Notes: generated from the sequence alone by a model not told the origin. A DNA stretch of 64,000 bases from Carallia brachiata (GCA_021464245.1 JADCRB010000043.1:5326794-5390793); one strand, 5' to 3'. Positions 46,853 through 59,380 are shown, numbered from the stretch's first letter. A program made the numbers and translations.

Positions 46853-49800
46853 AGCTTTGATTTGCAGATTGTGTGCGCCCGCAGCTTTTGGACAAAGACG
46901 GTTATGTGGCAAGTGATTGAACTGGTGGCTTTTTTCTTGAACATCATGAACTCAGTTGCCTTCCCATGCACGGCTGATGTTGAAGTAAAATTCAACATAG
47001 TTTGTTTTCCTACTAACTCTTTGTTTATTATGGATTTAGCTCACATGGAGAATTTTAAAATTCTATGTTGGAATATTAGAGGAGCAGGAAACGAGAATGC
47101 GAAAAGGCATTTAGCCAATTTGGTAAGAACCCATCGTCCTGACATGGTGTTCATCATGGAGACTCACATTCCCTTTTCTAAAGTGGAACGTAAGTGGATG
47201 TTTCTTGGTTTTGATAAACATATCATCTCAGACCCAAGTGGATATGCTGGGGGTATATGGGTCCTTTGGAAGAGCTGTAAGTTAAAAATTCGTCCTATTA
47301 CTATTAATCCTCAATATATTCATTTCTCCATTTCTCAGCCAGGACGTTTGGAGTGGCAGTGTTCAGCAGTCTACGCTAGCCCCACTGCGTCATATAGAGA
47401 GGCTTTTTGGACGGATATACGGGGATTAGCTGACTAGTCTAGTACTCCCTGGTTGCTCATGGGGGATTTTAATGACATCAGCAGTCCAGCTGATAAGAAA
47501 GGAGGTCGTATATACTATAATCGTATTAAAAAATTTGCTGATAATGTTGAGTACTGTGGTTTTCAGGACTTAGGATTCAAAGGTCCCCTTTTTACTTGGC
47601 ATCAGACGGAACATGGACGAGTTGTGATATCAGAAAGAATCGATAGAGCTCTTGCCACGGAAGATTGGAGATTAATGTTCCCTGAGTGCTCCTTGGTTGT
47701 GCTGCCCCGAACTCACTCGGATCACCACCCTCTTCTGCTTGTCTCGGGATATCCCACTGAACGTCTTCCCCGACCCTTTCGTTTTGAAGTAGCTTGACTA
47801 ACACATGAAAAGTTTCCAGAGGTTGTCCGGCAGGCTTGGGGGACGAGTTCCATTCCCATCCATGAGAAATTGGAGGCAGTCCAACATGCAGCAGTAGAAT
47901 TTAACGAAAGTGTATTTGGTAACATTTTTCGAAGAAAGAAGCAGCTCCAAGCGAGAATTAATGGGATTCAGATGGCTCTAGAGCATTATCAAGACCCTTT
48001 TCTCGTTGCTTTGGAGAAGAGGTTACTTTCAGAATTCAATCTGGTGCTTAGGCAAGAAGAATTGTTATGGTTCCAGAAATCTAGGGTACAATGGATGCAA
48101 CTTGGAGATAGAGGAACACGGTTCTTTCATGCGTCAACTATTGCAAGACGTAAAGCTAACAAGATTGAGGGTCTGCGGTTGGCTAATGGTGTATGGAGCT
48201 ATGACCAACAGGTTATCAAAACTAATGTGCTGGAGCATTTTCGGCATATTTTTTGCTCCACAGAAAATATTTCCCCTTTTCCCACCATTGAGAATCATCC
48301 AGTACTTTCGATTGATCAGCAGCAGAGCCTCTTACAACCGGTCTCTTGCGAAGAAGTCCGCACTGCTCTTAATGCTATGAAATCTTTCAAGGCACCTGGC
48401 CTTGATGGCTTCCAACCAATTTTCTTCAAGACTTATTGGGATCTTATTGGGAAAGACCTGGTAAGCCTGGTTCAGAAGGCTTTCCTAACAGGAAGATTTG
48501 ATTCAAAATTGTCTGAAACATTGATCTGCCTTATTCCTAAAATGGATAATGCAGATACAATATCCAAATTTCGACCCATCTCGCTTTGCAATGTAGTCTT
48601 CAAGCTTATAACTAAAGTCTTGGTGAATCGGGTGCACCCCCTTCTTGATGATATTATCAGTCCTCTACAAGGAAGCTTTATTCCTGGGAGATGCTCTTTT
48701 GATAATATTGTTGTTTCCCAGGAGGTTTTAAATTATATCAGGAAAACAAAAAGCAAGAAGGGAGCTATGGCATTTAAAATTGATCTAGAGAAAGCGTATG
48801 ACCGGGTTGACTGGACTTTCTTGCGACAGACATTACATGATTTTGGCTTCCCAGACCGCACTGTTGAACTCATAATGTACTGTGTTTCAAGCTTGTCTTT
48901 GATAGTTTTGTGGAATGGGGCACGGTTGGAGACTTTCAAACCACACAGAGGACTACACCAGGGAGATCCATTATCTCCATATTTATTCCTTCTGTGCATG
49001 GATAAGCTTTCTCTTCTTATTCAGCAACTGGTCAATCACCGGGTTTGGAAGCCGATCAGGTGTAGTAGGAGGGGTCCTTCTATTTCTCACTTACTATTTG
49101 CTGATGACTTGATGATTTTTGCTCAAGCAACGACGGAGCAAGCAAGTGCCATTCGATCTACACTAGATAATTTTTGTCGGGCCTTAGGGTTCAGGATCAA
49201 TGATACAAAATCCAGGGCCATAATTTCCAATTCTGTACCCAAGGAGGTCACTCGAAGCATCAAGCACATTAGCAAGTTCTACTTTACTACTGACATGGGA
49301 GCATACCTGGGAAGCCCACTGTCTCAGAACCGAAGGAACAGAGCCACCTATGCCTACATTTTGGATAAGGTACGCCAGAAATTAAGTGTGTGGAAATCTA
49401 AACTTTTGAACTTAGCTGGGAAAGTAACTCTGGCTCAAAATTGTCTTGCTTCAATTCCCATATATACGATGCAAACCGTCTGGTTGCCGACCTCTATTTG
49501 TGATGAGCTAGACCGGATAACACATAGATTCATTTGGTCATCAGATCAGGAAAAAAAAGGGGTTCATTTGGTTAGTTAGGAAGTGATAACTCGCCCGAAA
49601 TCCGAAGGTGGCCTTGGACTGAGACAGCACGTTGGAATAATATTGCTATGTTGGGAAAACTATGCTGGGATATACTATGCAACAAGAATAAAATTTGGGT
49701 CTCAATGCTCCACCATAAATACTGTGATTCCTCTCGTGCTACGGTCCCGTGTAATTCTTATGCTTCGATAACCTGGAAATCAATCACTCATTGCTTTGGT

Positions 49801-51210
49801 CATTTAGAAGATGGGTTTGGATTCCGGGTGAGCAACGACAACAACATTTCTTTATGGCATGATAGGTGGCTGCTGGGTAAGTGCCTTGCCGAGATGGTGC
49901 CAACGATTGACCCGGGAGAGCTACATGCTAAGGTCAGCCACATTATCAGCAATGGGATATGGGATTTTGATCTCCTTTCCACACCAATACCACCAGCTGT
50001 TAAGCAAATGATTGAATAGATTCCATTGCCCAAATATGTGGTTTGTGAAGATTCAGTGGCTTGGATAGGTAGTCAGGATGGCTCATATTCAGCTAGGACC
50101 GGGTATGCTTGGCTAGTTAATGGTTCTCCAGCTGGCTCACTTGATCCAATATGGAGGTGGGTTTGGAAATTGAAAATCCCCCAGAAACTGAAAATGTTCC
50201 TGTGGCAAATTTTGAGAGGTCGCTTGTTGACTAATTTGGAAAGATTTCATCGGGGGTTTTGCACTTCCCTTTTGTGCGGTCGTTGTCTTACAGGGGAAGA
50301 ATCAATTACCCATGTTTTGAGGGACTGTACTTATGCCAGATGTGTGTGGGAGGTGTTATTACCCACAGGAGCTCCTGATTCCTTTTATAGGGAAGAAGTA
50401 CATGGCTGGATTATGAAATTTCTAAAAAGTTTTGACACTCCGGTTGGATTGCGGGGCCCAAGCTTGCTTTTCTTGTGTACTTGTTGGACCATATGGTAGG
50501 CGCGAAATGATGAAGTCATCAATGGAAATACTTCTAATAAGTTTCTTCAAGCACAGAAAATTTATGGTCTGGTCATGGACTGTAATATAAGCTTTCCGAT
50601 AAAAGAAGTTGGCTTCAAGTCTCCTGTTAGGCTTGTGTCCTGGATGCCACCTCAACATGGATGGATCAAGCTAAACATGGACGACAGTTCAATGGGAAAT
50701 CCTGGCAGAGCTGGGTGTGGGGGGATTTTTAGAGATTTTGTGGGAAGGTGGCTGGGTGGTTTCTCAATGTCAGCAGCCGTGACAACTAACATGGTGGCTG
50801 AATTACTAGCCATAAGAAGAGGTATGGAGATTGCATGGGATAAAGGGTTTCAAGCCATAATTGTTAAATCCGATTCGTTGGAAGCCCTCAGATTGATTGG
50901 AAAGAATTTGGAGTCGACTCATCCATCTCAAGTACTTGTTGGAGACATTCAAGTATTGCAGCAACGACACTGGGAAGTTAAGTTCCAACACGTTTTGAGA
51001 GAGGGAAATGCTTGCGCGGACTATCTTGCAAAAATGGGAGCTTCAAGTGCTGGTGGTGAAATTTTTTTACAAACACCGCCAATTGGGATACGATATTTAC
51101 TTGATGCTGACAACTACGGTGTAATGCACCCAAGACTATAGTTGTGCTTTTGTTTTTGTTTCCTTCTATCTTGTACTTTCCTGCATCTACTGCACCAAAA
51201 AAAAAAAAAA
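46853..51210 (+). mobile_element. LINE 2 (L1-type with RNase H), ORF1 lacking
   Basis: ORF2 with endonuclease, RT, zf-RVT and RNase H, followed by a poly(A) tail at 51197-51210. ORF1 is absent, so the copy is 5'-truncated. A possible imperfect target duplication (gctttgatttgcag near 46853 against cgctttgtttggtag at 51214) is only suggestive, so the left end is approximate. It is much better preserved than LINE 1. Confidence 0.85.
47032..51141 (+). pseudogene. LINE 2 ORF2: endonuclease, RT, zf-RVT, RNase H
   Basis: Apart from one frameshift between about 49600 and 49680, a single frame runs the whole length, broken by stops at 47435, 47795, 49577, 50017 and 50497. The endonuclease opens FKILCWNIRGAG, has METHIPF and ends SDHHPLLL, the catalytic His motif. 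RT has KIDLEKAYDRVDW, GDPLSPYLFLL and the intact LLFADDLMIF box. A zinc-binding zf-RVT domain follows (CGRCLTGEESITHVLRDC). The RNase H (LNMDDSSMGNPGRAGCGG, AELLAIRRG, VKSDS, EGNACADYLAKMG) keeps its acidic residues. All five stops sit where relatives have Trp or Gln, a C-to-T pattern. The product would nick the target and copy the LINE RNA. Confidence 0.92.
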
Positions 51211-51309
51211 GTTCGCTTTGTTTGGTAGAAAAAAATTTGTCTATAAATAAGCTTATTTTAATCTGATTTGTTTCATATATAAAGGTCCATCTTTTCTTTC
51301 TTTTGACTA

Positions 51310-51480
51310 CAAAAAAAATTCATCGCTGATATATCAGTTATCAGATCTACGAGCCGAGATCAGAATAATTCTCGTTTGTAACGCCTCATTCAACCACTTC
51401 TAAAAGAGAAAACCTATCACCTGAGCACCAGTCGTGGTTTCGTCACTGAAAATCATGACAATTATTAAGTTTAGAACTCA
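51310..51480 (+). repeat. Dispersed repeat related to the core of the 452-bp units
   Basis: The order caaaaaaa, atcgctgatatat, agttatc, gagccgaga, ttctcgttt, aaccactt and cacctgagcacca matches the stretch found in each unit of the triplication (for example 53305-53430). It is a diverged single copy of the same family. Confidence 0.6.
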
Positions 51481-52373
51481 ATATTATGCTACAATATTTC
51501 TCCACTGAAGTAAACACTCAGCCATTTGTCAGAGGAAGGTGTGGGTGCGGAAACTTGAATTTAAGTCGTTAGCGTATAATTCACGCTGATATAGTACTGA
51601 ACTATTACTTCAAGTAGTTTAAAGGTCCATCTTCGAATGATAAATGTTTAAATAATTGATATTTTTCTTTTTTTCTTTTTTTGGAGAAAAGATATTTCTC
51701 ATATTCCCTCTAATATTATTGAGGCAAAAATATAATAATAAACTCACAATTTCCAATAGAGATGCAATATTGAAAGGCGTCTATACTCTTGAAGTTTTCT
51801 TTCCTCCTCTGCAAGCAAGAGTCTGGACTGGGCCTGGTAGAGACTTTCCATTCCAGCCCAACAATTGAAGCCCAAATATGTGACGTGCCTGTCTCATTTT
51901 TTTTTTTTTTCAAATGTATTTTGCTGCCCACCAATTTCAGAAGTACTAATAAAAAAAAGAAAAACAGAAATTCAGAAGAAGTCCGGAGCAGAGTAGCAAC
52001 ATTATAATATTATCACAATGACTCATATACTTCTAGTTTAATTAGTCAGGACATGTTTATTAGAATTTATTAGTTTTGTGTTTAAATCTTAATAGTTGTA
52101 TTCTTCCTTTTTTTCCTTTCGGTCTGCTTTATAATAATAAACAAATAAATAAATAATTAATTAATTAATCTTACGCTGGCCAAGTTGAATGAACTGACCA
52201 GTCACTACTGTTTCCTGCTTCAAATTGATAATGGTCCTAAATAGCTCGTAGTGAGTACTAGTGGTCTCCATGGAAATTTCCTGTATTTGTTTATAGGTCA
52301 CTGCTAAAATTCAACAATGGAACATGGGTTCTTACGTAACCAAAACATGTAACAATGATCAAAATGGTGCAAA

Positions 52374-52376
<3 letters not shown>

Positions 52377-52428
<52 letters not shown>

Positions 52429-52434
52429 TTTTTT
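52377..52434 (+). repeat. (TA)n microsatellite followed by poly(T)
   Basis: (TA)17 at 52377-52410 followed by 24 T at 52411-52434. Confidence 0.95.
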
Positions 52435-53106
52435 CAATATTTGTGATTAGGGGGGAAAGGGTAGAAAAAGTTTAATTGAGATTTAATAGAAGAGAAAAAT
52501 TAGAGAAATACAGAAAATGAACACGAATGGAGACACGTATGTTTATTTTTGTCCCCTTATATCGAGGCATCTTTGTCCCTTACCGTGTCCCCCTCTGTGT
52601 CTTGCTAGTGGAACTCTTGACAGAGATGCTCCGCTGGAGATTGGGTAAACATCAAAGGGAATCTCTGTTTAGTGAGTGACAAGCCAAAAACTGTTGCAAC
52701 GGCCATCGACTACCAAAAGTATCAGCCTTCACCAACCTGAGTCATAAAGTGTTTGTAATCCGTTGCCAATTGAACCAAATAGGTCTTTTTTTTTTGTGGG
52801 GTGGGGGGGGGATCAAGTAGAAATTTAAGTTGCAAAATAAGGCTTACACATTTTATCAAATTAGGTTGTGAATTCTCAATGTGGATCAGTTTAGGTTCCC
52901 AACTCCTAGACTATCATCAATATATTAAAATCTGTGTTTTTTTTTTTTTTCACAAAGAAATCTTAAAGGCCATAGATGAAAACCAATTCACTAAAACTCA
53001 AATAGAATGTCCCAACCCATTGTGCAGCAAGCACAAGACAAAACTTTGTTTTTCACCTAAAATATTTGTTTGTTAAGATTTTCTTCCCCGTTCTGTAATG
53101 GGTAGG

Positions 53107-54461
53107 CATATGACAAGAGTTACCGTTTGGTTTTCTTAATCTCTAGTGAAATCAATCTTATCTTAAATATCCTAATTAATCAACAATAACAGGTAAGCTA
53201 CCAAACATGATTTAGTGCATCAATCCCTGTTGAATGTGGATTCAATAAGATGCAATTGCGTAGACTCCAAGAAACAAAACTCCTTTTTTTTTTTTACCAA
53301 AAAAAAAATATGTATCGCTGACATATGAGTTATCGCATGTGTGGACCGAGACTTGGGTCATAGTTACTGTTCTCGTTCAACCTATCCTATGGATAGACAT
53401 TCACCACCCGAGTACTATTGGACCGAGCATGACTCCTCCAAACTAACCTCGGTGTGGAAGAGTCATAAACCAGGTCTTGAGCACGCACAATTTCGTTGTT
53501 AGGCGTCAGAGCGCATTGCCTCGAACATGCGTGGGTTGGAACTCAAATCCATATCGGACATATGACAAGAGTTACCGTTTGGTTTTCTTAATCTCTAGTG
53601 AAATCAATCTTATCTTAAATATCCTAATTAATCAACAATAACAGGTAAGCTACCAAACATGATTTAGTGCATCAATCCCTGTTAAATGTGGATTCAATAA
53701 GATGCAATTACGTAGACTCCAAGAAACAAAACTCCTTTTTTTTTTTACCAAAAAAAAAATATGTATCGCTGACATATGAGTTATCGCATGTGTGGACCGA
53801 GACTGGGGTCATAGTTACTGTTCTCGTTCAACCTATCCTATGGATAGACATTCACCACCCGAGTACTATTGGACCGAGCATGACTCCTCCAAGCTAACCT
53901 CGGTGTGGAAGAGTCATAAACCAGGTCTTGAGCACGCACAATTTCGTTGTTAGGCATCAGAGCGCATTGCCTCGAACATGCATGGGTTGGAACTCAAATC
54001 CAGATCAGACATATGACAAGAGTTACCATTTGGTTTTCTTAATCTCTAGTGAAATCAATCTTATCTTAAATATCCTAATTAATCAACAATAACAGGTAAG
54101 CTACCACACATGATTTAGTGCATCAATCCCTGTTGAATGTGGATTCAATAAGATGCAATTGCGTAGACTCCAAGAAACAAAACTCCCTTTTTTTTTACCA
54201 AAAAAAAAAAACATATATCGCTGGCATATGAGTTATCGTATGTGTGGACCGAGACTGGGGTCATAGTTACTGTTCTCGTTCAACCTATCCTATGGATAGA
54301 CATTCACCACCCGAGTACTGTTGGACCGAGCATAACTCTTCTAAGCTGACCTCGGTGTGGAAGAGTCATAAACCAGGTCTTGAGCACGCACAATTTCGTT
54401 GTTAGGCGTCAGAGCGCATTGCCTCGAACATGCGTGGGTTGGAACTCAAATCCAAATCAGA
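53107..54461 (+). repeat. Three tandem copies of a 452-bp unit upstream of the J-domain gene
   Basis: Units start catatgacaagagtta at 53107, 53559 and 54010 (spacing 452 and 451 bp). The third ends at 54461 in the same cata bases that start the others. The copies differ at few positions, mostly single substitutions and length changes in T and A runs. Each unit holds a unique-looking half (ggtaagctacc, tttagtgcatcaatccctg) and a half from the dispersed repeat seen at 51310. No long coding frame is conserved through the units. The array ends 226 bp before the start codon of the J-domain gene, in its likely promoter. Confidence 0.97.
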
Positions 54462-54549
54462 CATAGAGGAAGCACGCTGAGTTACTATCAGATTACCGCA
54501 TCGAGTGGTATGAAACAAAACTCCCAAACAGTAGAAAACCAACCTCAGA

Positions 54550-54557
54550 TATAAATA
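54550..54557 (+). promoter_or_regulatory. TATA box of the J-domain gene
   Basis: The sequence tataaata lies 131-138 bp before the ATG at 54688, with a CT-rich leader (ctttcttctcgtctt) between. It lies 89 bp after the end of the tandem array. Confidence 0.65.
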
Positions 54558-54687
54558 AACAAACGACTAGAGAAACCCTTTCTTCTCGTCTTGTATTCCA
54601 GCAGGTTCTGTCTTTGTCTTCCACAACAATCATCGTCTTCTTGTTCTTTGCAGTCTTTCTAAGACATCTTAATTTCCACGTTACACC

Positions 54688-55253
54688 ATGACTGGTTCTT
54701 TCAATTTCAATCCTGCTGCGGGCCAGAAGGCAAGAGACTTGGCTGAAGAAAGCTTCAGCCTCGGAGACATAGACATGGCTATCAAGCATGCAGTGTAAGT
54801 CATGGAGTACGACCCCAGGTTGCCTGGCATGGAAGGCTATCTCGCAGCCTACATGATTCACGAGGGAGTGCTATTGCAGGCCACTTGGTACCAGGCCTTG
54901 TCCATCAGAATCAAACAAGGTTGCTGTCCTTGTCCTTTTTCAAACGTAGACGCCGCCACCTGTTGGTGATAAACATGAATTTAATATTATCGTAGTATGT
55001 CAAGTTCTTAACTCCAACAGCCACTATCAGGAAACACTGCAAGAAACTGGCCCTCATGGTTCATCCGGACAAGAACAAGTCGGTGGACGCGGAGAGTGGC
55101 TTCAAGTTGATCAGTCAGGCTCTGGATGTTCTGTCCGACCCCAGAAAGAGAAAAGCCTACGACATGAACATGAACGTTGTCCAGTTCAAGAAGCGTAGGT
55201 TTTCATCAAGAAGAACGGATGATCCTTTCAGTTCTTGGTTGTCAAGACACTAA
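54688..55253 (+). pseudogene. Small J-domain (DnaJ-like) protein gene with an early stop
   Basis: Exon 1 54688-54919, intron 54920-55020 (GTTGCT...CAACAG, phase 1), exon 2 55021-55253, about 154 codons. The N-terminal part (QKARDLAEESFSLGDIDMAIKHAV then GMEGYLAAYMIHEG) is the region found before the J domain in the plant J-protein group with C-terminal DUF3444. The J domain follows: TWYQALSI, across the intron to TIRKHCKKLALMVHPDKN with the HPD motif that stimulates Hsp70 ATPase, and LDVLSDPRKRKAYD. The C-terminus is short and basic with no DUF3444. Codon 37 is TAA (54796-54798), although the homology runs on in frame after it. That TAA lies within gtaagt, a perfect donor-like sequence. Either the gene is dead, the downstream ATG at 54802 is used, or splicing differs. 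Confidence 0.8.
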
Positions 55254-57573
55254 GACCATCCTGAAGAAAAGCCAGTTCCCACAAGTTAGGAGAATATTTG
55301 TAATTGGGGGCCTTTTTGTTTTTGTGGTCACAATTTCTGGATGACATGCAGAATATTTGTAATTGTAAACATCATTATTCTCTAATGAAAATTATGGTAT
55401 TTTGTTCCAATTATTTTCCATTTTATATGTAAATAAGTTTTGATTTTCAAAAATATTGAACATAAAAGAATACAAGAAAACAACTGGTTCATGTAGATAA
55501 TTTGGTATCAAAAATTTGGAATTAAGATCAGTGGGGCAATTTTCTCTCTGATATCTAGGTTTTTCTACATCCCAATTCTTATTTCTTGATCATAATGCTA
55601 AGAAGTTAATTTCCAAGTCTACAAAAAATTTATCTTTTTTGCTCTTGATTTAATCTTTGCTCTGCTCTTTTTCCATTGAGAACACAGATACAATAGGCAC
55701 GAAGACGAATATCGGTCCTCTTTTAGTGTCAACAGTTGCTAATTTCATTTTGTGTATTAGGCGATCATTTGAATCTCTTTAAGTGTATTCCATATTTCGA
55801 GTGGGATAGTAAGGCCGTTCTTGTAATATGAGTTTGCTTGAAAGAAACTCCTGTGACCAATTTGATGAGATTCCTTCTTGTTGCTTCGCTACAACTGTTA
55901 ACAGAGCAGGCTTAATCCATTCTTGTGCAGTAATCTTTTTTTTTTTTGGCATTAATGGTTAGTACATCATGTCATAATACCAATAACAATTTGGGATTCA
56001 CTTGTCTTTTTCTCCCTTGCCCTTTTTTTTAATTGTTCTTTGAAGTGCGTAAGATACTTTGAATATAATGAGGTTACAATCACTACTCGTTATAATCTAT
56101 TAGTAAGTGTTGAATATTAATTAGACAAATATAAAAGCTCAAAATAGAGAAAAATCTAATAAGGATTCAAGTAAACAATGAACTCATAAACTTAAAATTA
56201 CATTTCAACTTAAAGTCTTACTATTTATAGATTATTTGTTCTTAATTTACACTTTACTTTTGCTTATTTATTTCATAAAAGTTTTGAGTTCAAATAATAA
56301 TAAGATTAAGGAGACTAAATTTACACTTGATCTGGTACGTACCGTGTTTTTTGAGCATCCCCTTCGCAAATCTTACAGCGTGAAAAACATGCACTGAGAG
56401 CTTGGATTCTGGAACTAGAACAGCCTTTTTTTTTAAGAAAATTTTTGTAAACATATAATGATAAATACAAAATTGATATATAAAAATCTGAATTGTTGAA
56501 TTATAAAAAATATTAAAAAATAAAAAAACAAATAAATTGTTAGATTAACTGTATTTTTTTGCGTGTCGCAAATTACGTAGCTGTATAGTATTTTTTTTTT
56601 TTTTCTTTCTTTTGGAAGCCATCAAGGCGAAACCACAAGAAGTTAACAATTTCTTCGAGGTCAATGCCCCTGCTGGTGCATCCGCTTGAAACATGAGCCC
56701 ATACCAACCTTTTGGAGGTGTTCGGAATTCACGTGCCCTCTTGAAGTGAACATTGGTTATCCTTTTGTGTCACATGTGAGCCATATGAGCAAGTCAGAGA
56801 CCTTTTTTCCTTTAATTCCATAAAATTTTCATTGCTTCACATCAAATCAGGGACTTGGTTAGAACACAAGGCAAGGTATAAGAAATTTAGTCATGTAATC
56901 ATAGTAATGAAGTTTTTCCCCACTAGAAGTACCCTTCTGACTGGTCAGTTTTGAAAATGTTTTGATCATGGCTGAGAAGGAGCTAAGACTTATGCAACAT
57001 GGCAGAAATGCAGGGGAAGATTCCATTCAAGAGAGACACTGCAGGTAAGTCCAACGTAAGCTTTTTTTAGACTTACGGATTCGTTGATACTAGACTGGGA
57101 CAACCTCCCATCACCTAACTTTTTTCGACAAAAAAAAAACAGAAAGACAATGCTGATATATAAATCCATAAATGTGTACCAGAAGGACCTTTACTGAACT
57201 GCAGAACCATTTTTGAAGACTGTACCTAAAGTTCTTCTCAATCCAATATCTGAATTAGCAAAACTTTGCACCAGAAAAGCTGAACAATCCACATTTCTAC
57301 ATGTCATTCACTAATTGTAAAACCCCAGAGAAGAAATTTGCTTTTCCTGCACTAATGTCCCTCTTCAACAATGATTTTCAAATTTTACCTTCAGATCTCC
57401 CCCCTTATCCTAATTTCTTCTATCATTTATCATTGGCATGCATCTGTTATAGTTTGTATTTCCCACCATTCGTTTTAATTCTTTCAGCCCTTCTGTCAGC
57501 TGGAGTGCAGAAAGGGACCTAGCAACTTCTGCTCGTCGTGGCGATACTTTTTTGCTCTTCCTGAGGACCACCA
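55254..57573. other. Intergenic between convergent J-domain and RIC genes
   Basis: AT-rich. An island at about 56615-56760 has more balanced composition and on the minus strand reads like a short coding fragment (FRTPPKGWYGLMFQADAPAG), which I do not recognise. The plus-strand open frame at 57301-57522 lies in the 3' flank of the RIC gene and looks fortuitous. Confidence 0.45.
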
Positions 57574-59380
57574 TCACGCAACTTGTAGGTTGGGCATGGG
57601 CTGTAATTCATGATACATTGTAGCTTTTGCCTTCAATGATCGTGAAGACTTTGACGCAGAAGATGAAGACTTCGAAGTAGTAGCTGTCTTCTTTTTCCTT
57701 TTAGGTTTCTTGGAAGCATTTTGAAGATCTGAAGATGGACTGTCATTGAACACATTGACCATAGATTGATGTCCCATAGAATTGTCATAATCTGTCAAAA
57801 GTTTATTGAGTTCATGAGAATAGTCATATCACCATAGTGAAAGTCACATAAGCCAGAAGACAGTGCAAATAAGCAAACAGCAACAGAAATAACAATATTG
57901 GTCATGGACATGAAGAGAAGAGCAAGGAATGCATAAATTTAATGGAAATTAGTTATCAAATGGTGGGTGGCAGCTATTGAAAATGACAACTACCATGTGA
58001 CAGAAGGAGAAAAAAACAATTGATATGCAAATTCCTCCAATTTACTATGGTCCACCAACAAATTATTTTTAGTTAAGGCCATGAGTTTGTTGGATTCCCC
58101 TTGTTAGAAGATTCTCCCGTGACACAAGAGCCAAAATCTTCCCACTGGACACAAAGAATCTAACAAACTCTCACTATATTACTGTACGAAACAAACTTCA
58201 ATAAACTTGCAGATGCATTAACATAAATTCCAATTTCTATCAATAATTGCACATGTGAAATATCATCTATGAGTTTGTCTCCTTATGCAATAATTCCATA
58301 TGGTAACAGACAAAGCATCCCAAGACTACAAGCACCGGTGGCTTAGCCCATAAATATGCCCCCTAAACTGGCAGCCTATTTCATTTTTTTCGGCATTATG
58401 ATCTTCCAGTCGTGGAAACAGTGACACCGTAAATACAACAGTAAGGCTCTGTGTACATCTGTCCCTTCCCCAGAACCCGCAATGTGGAAGCCTCATTTTT
58501 CACATTAATTACTAAGTGCACCTTCACAGTCCAATCAAAAAATAGGCCTAGCTGGTCCCAAGGTTTGAACCAAAATCATGAAGTGGGTTAAGCCTAGCCT
58601 TGGGTTGACTACTAGCCAAATTGTTGCATAAGAGAATGTATGGTGATTTGTGAGGGAGCATATGCAGTCCCTTGTCATTGTCAAATGTTATCCCAAAACT
58701 CTGCAATCTCTCCCACATAAATCTGTCTATTGGTGTGTGTGCTTTCCTTTTGATAAAATTATGTGCGTGTAGGAATTCGACTTCGCTAAGAAGAGAATCT
58801 ATGTGTTGCAGGAAAAGAACTAACAAAAATGATAATAACCAAATGGAAAGCAAAGAATACAGGTAATAAAATAACAGCATTCTATACCTTGAGAGGACCA
58901 TGGAGAGAAAGTTACAGAATTGGAATCTCTTGGATTACTGAGTGATGTTGTTGAGAAATCAGGAGGTGACTTGAATTCACTCATCTGTCAAATCCCAATC
59001 AATTAAACAACTTATTAAACAAAATCCAGGATTAGGCAAATCAACACAAACAAAAACAGAAACATGGAGTTCAATTGACGAAGCTGCATGCATACCCAAC
59101 TGGGTTGGCTACCAGATGAGCCATCCCACCCTATGTGTGCCACATGCTTGACATCTGTTGGATACCCAATTTCCATTTCTCTTTCTTTCACCACTGTGAC
59201 AGGGGAAAAAAAAAAAGGTTTCCCCATTTCAGAAGCCAGAAAAACAAAATAAGCACCACTGGACACATTTCCAAATTCCAACCAGGAAGACACAAACATA
59301 ATATAAACAGAAAAATCCTCACCAAAGATTTGAGAAATGTACTTGAACCCCTTGTAAATCCCTTTAATCTTCATTGCCAT
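57574..59380 (-). CDS. RIC protein (ROP-interactive CRIB motif protein), RIC10/RIC11-like
   Basis: Four coding exons on the minus strand: 59380-59323, 59193-59096, 58984-58888, 57791-57574, giving 156 residues with no stop or frame break. All introns are GT-AG (GTGAGG, GTATGC, GTATAG donors). The start [19 protein letters not shown] is that of RIC10/11-type proteins. Exon 2 encodes the CRIB motif: [18 protein letters not shown], with the two His that contact active ROP GTPases. Exon 3 gives [15 protein letters not shown]. Exon 4 ends in a basic, serine-rich stretch ([20 protein letters not shown]) that could bind membranes or direct nuclear import. RIC proteins carry ROP signals to actin, microtubules or calcium. 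This is the only host gene in the window that looks undamaged. Confidence 0.93.

Larger units (their letters stand above)
51211..53106. other. Intergenic with repeats
   Basis: It contains the dispersed repeat at about 51310-51480, the (TA)n tract, and several long T runs. Open frames here cross homopolymers and have no domains. No gene is supported. Confidence 0.5.

Noticed and set aside
54493..54861. Minus-strand 122-codon frame
   Set aside because: It is the shadow of the J-domain gene exon and its leader.
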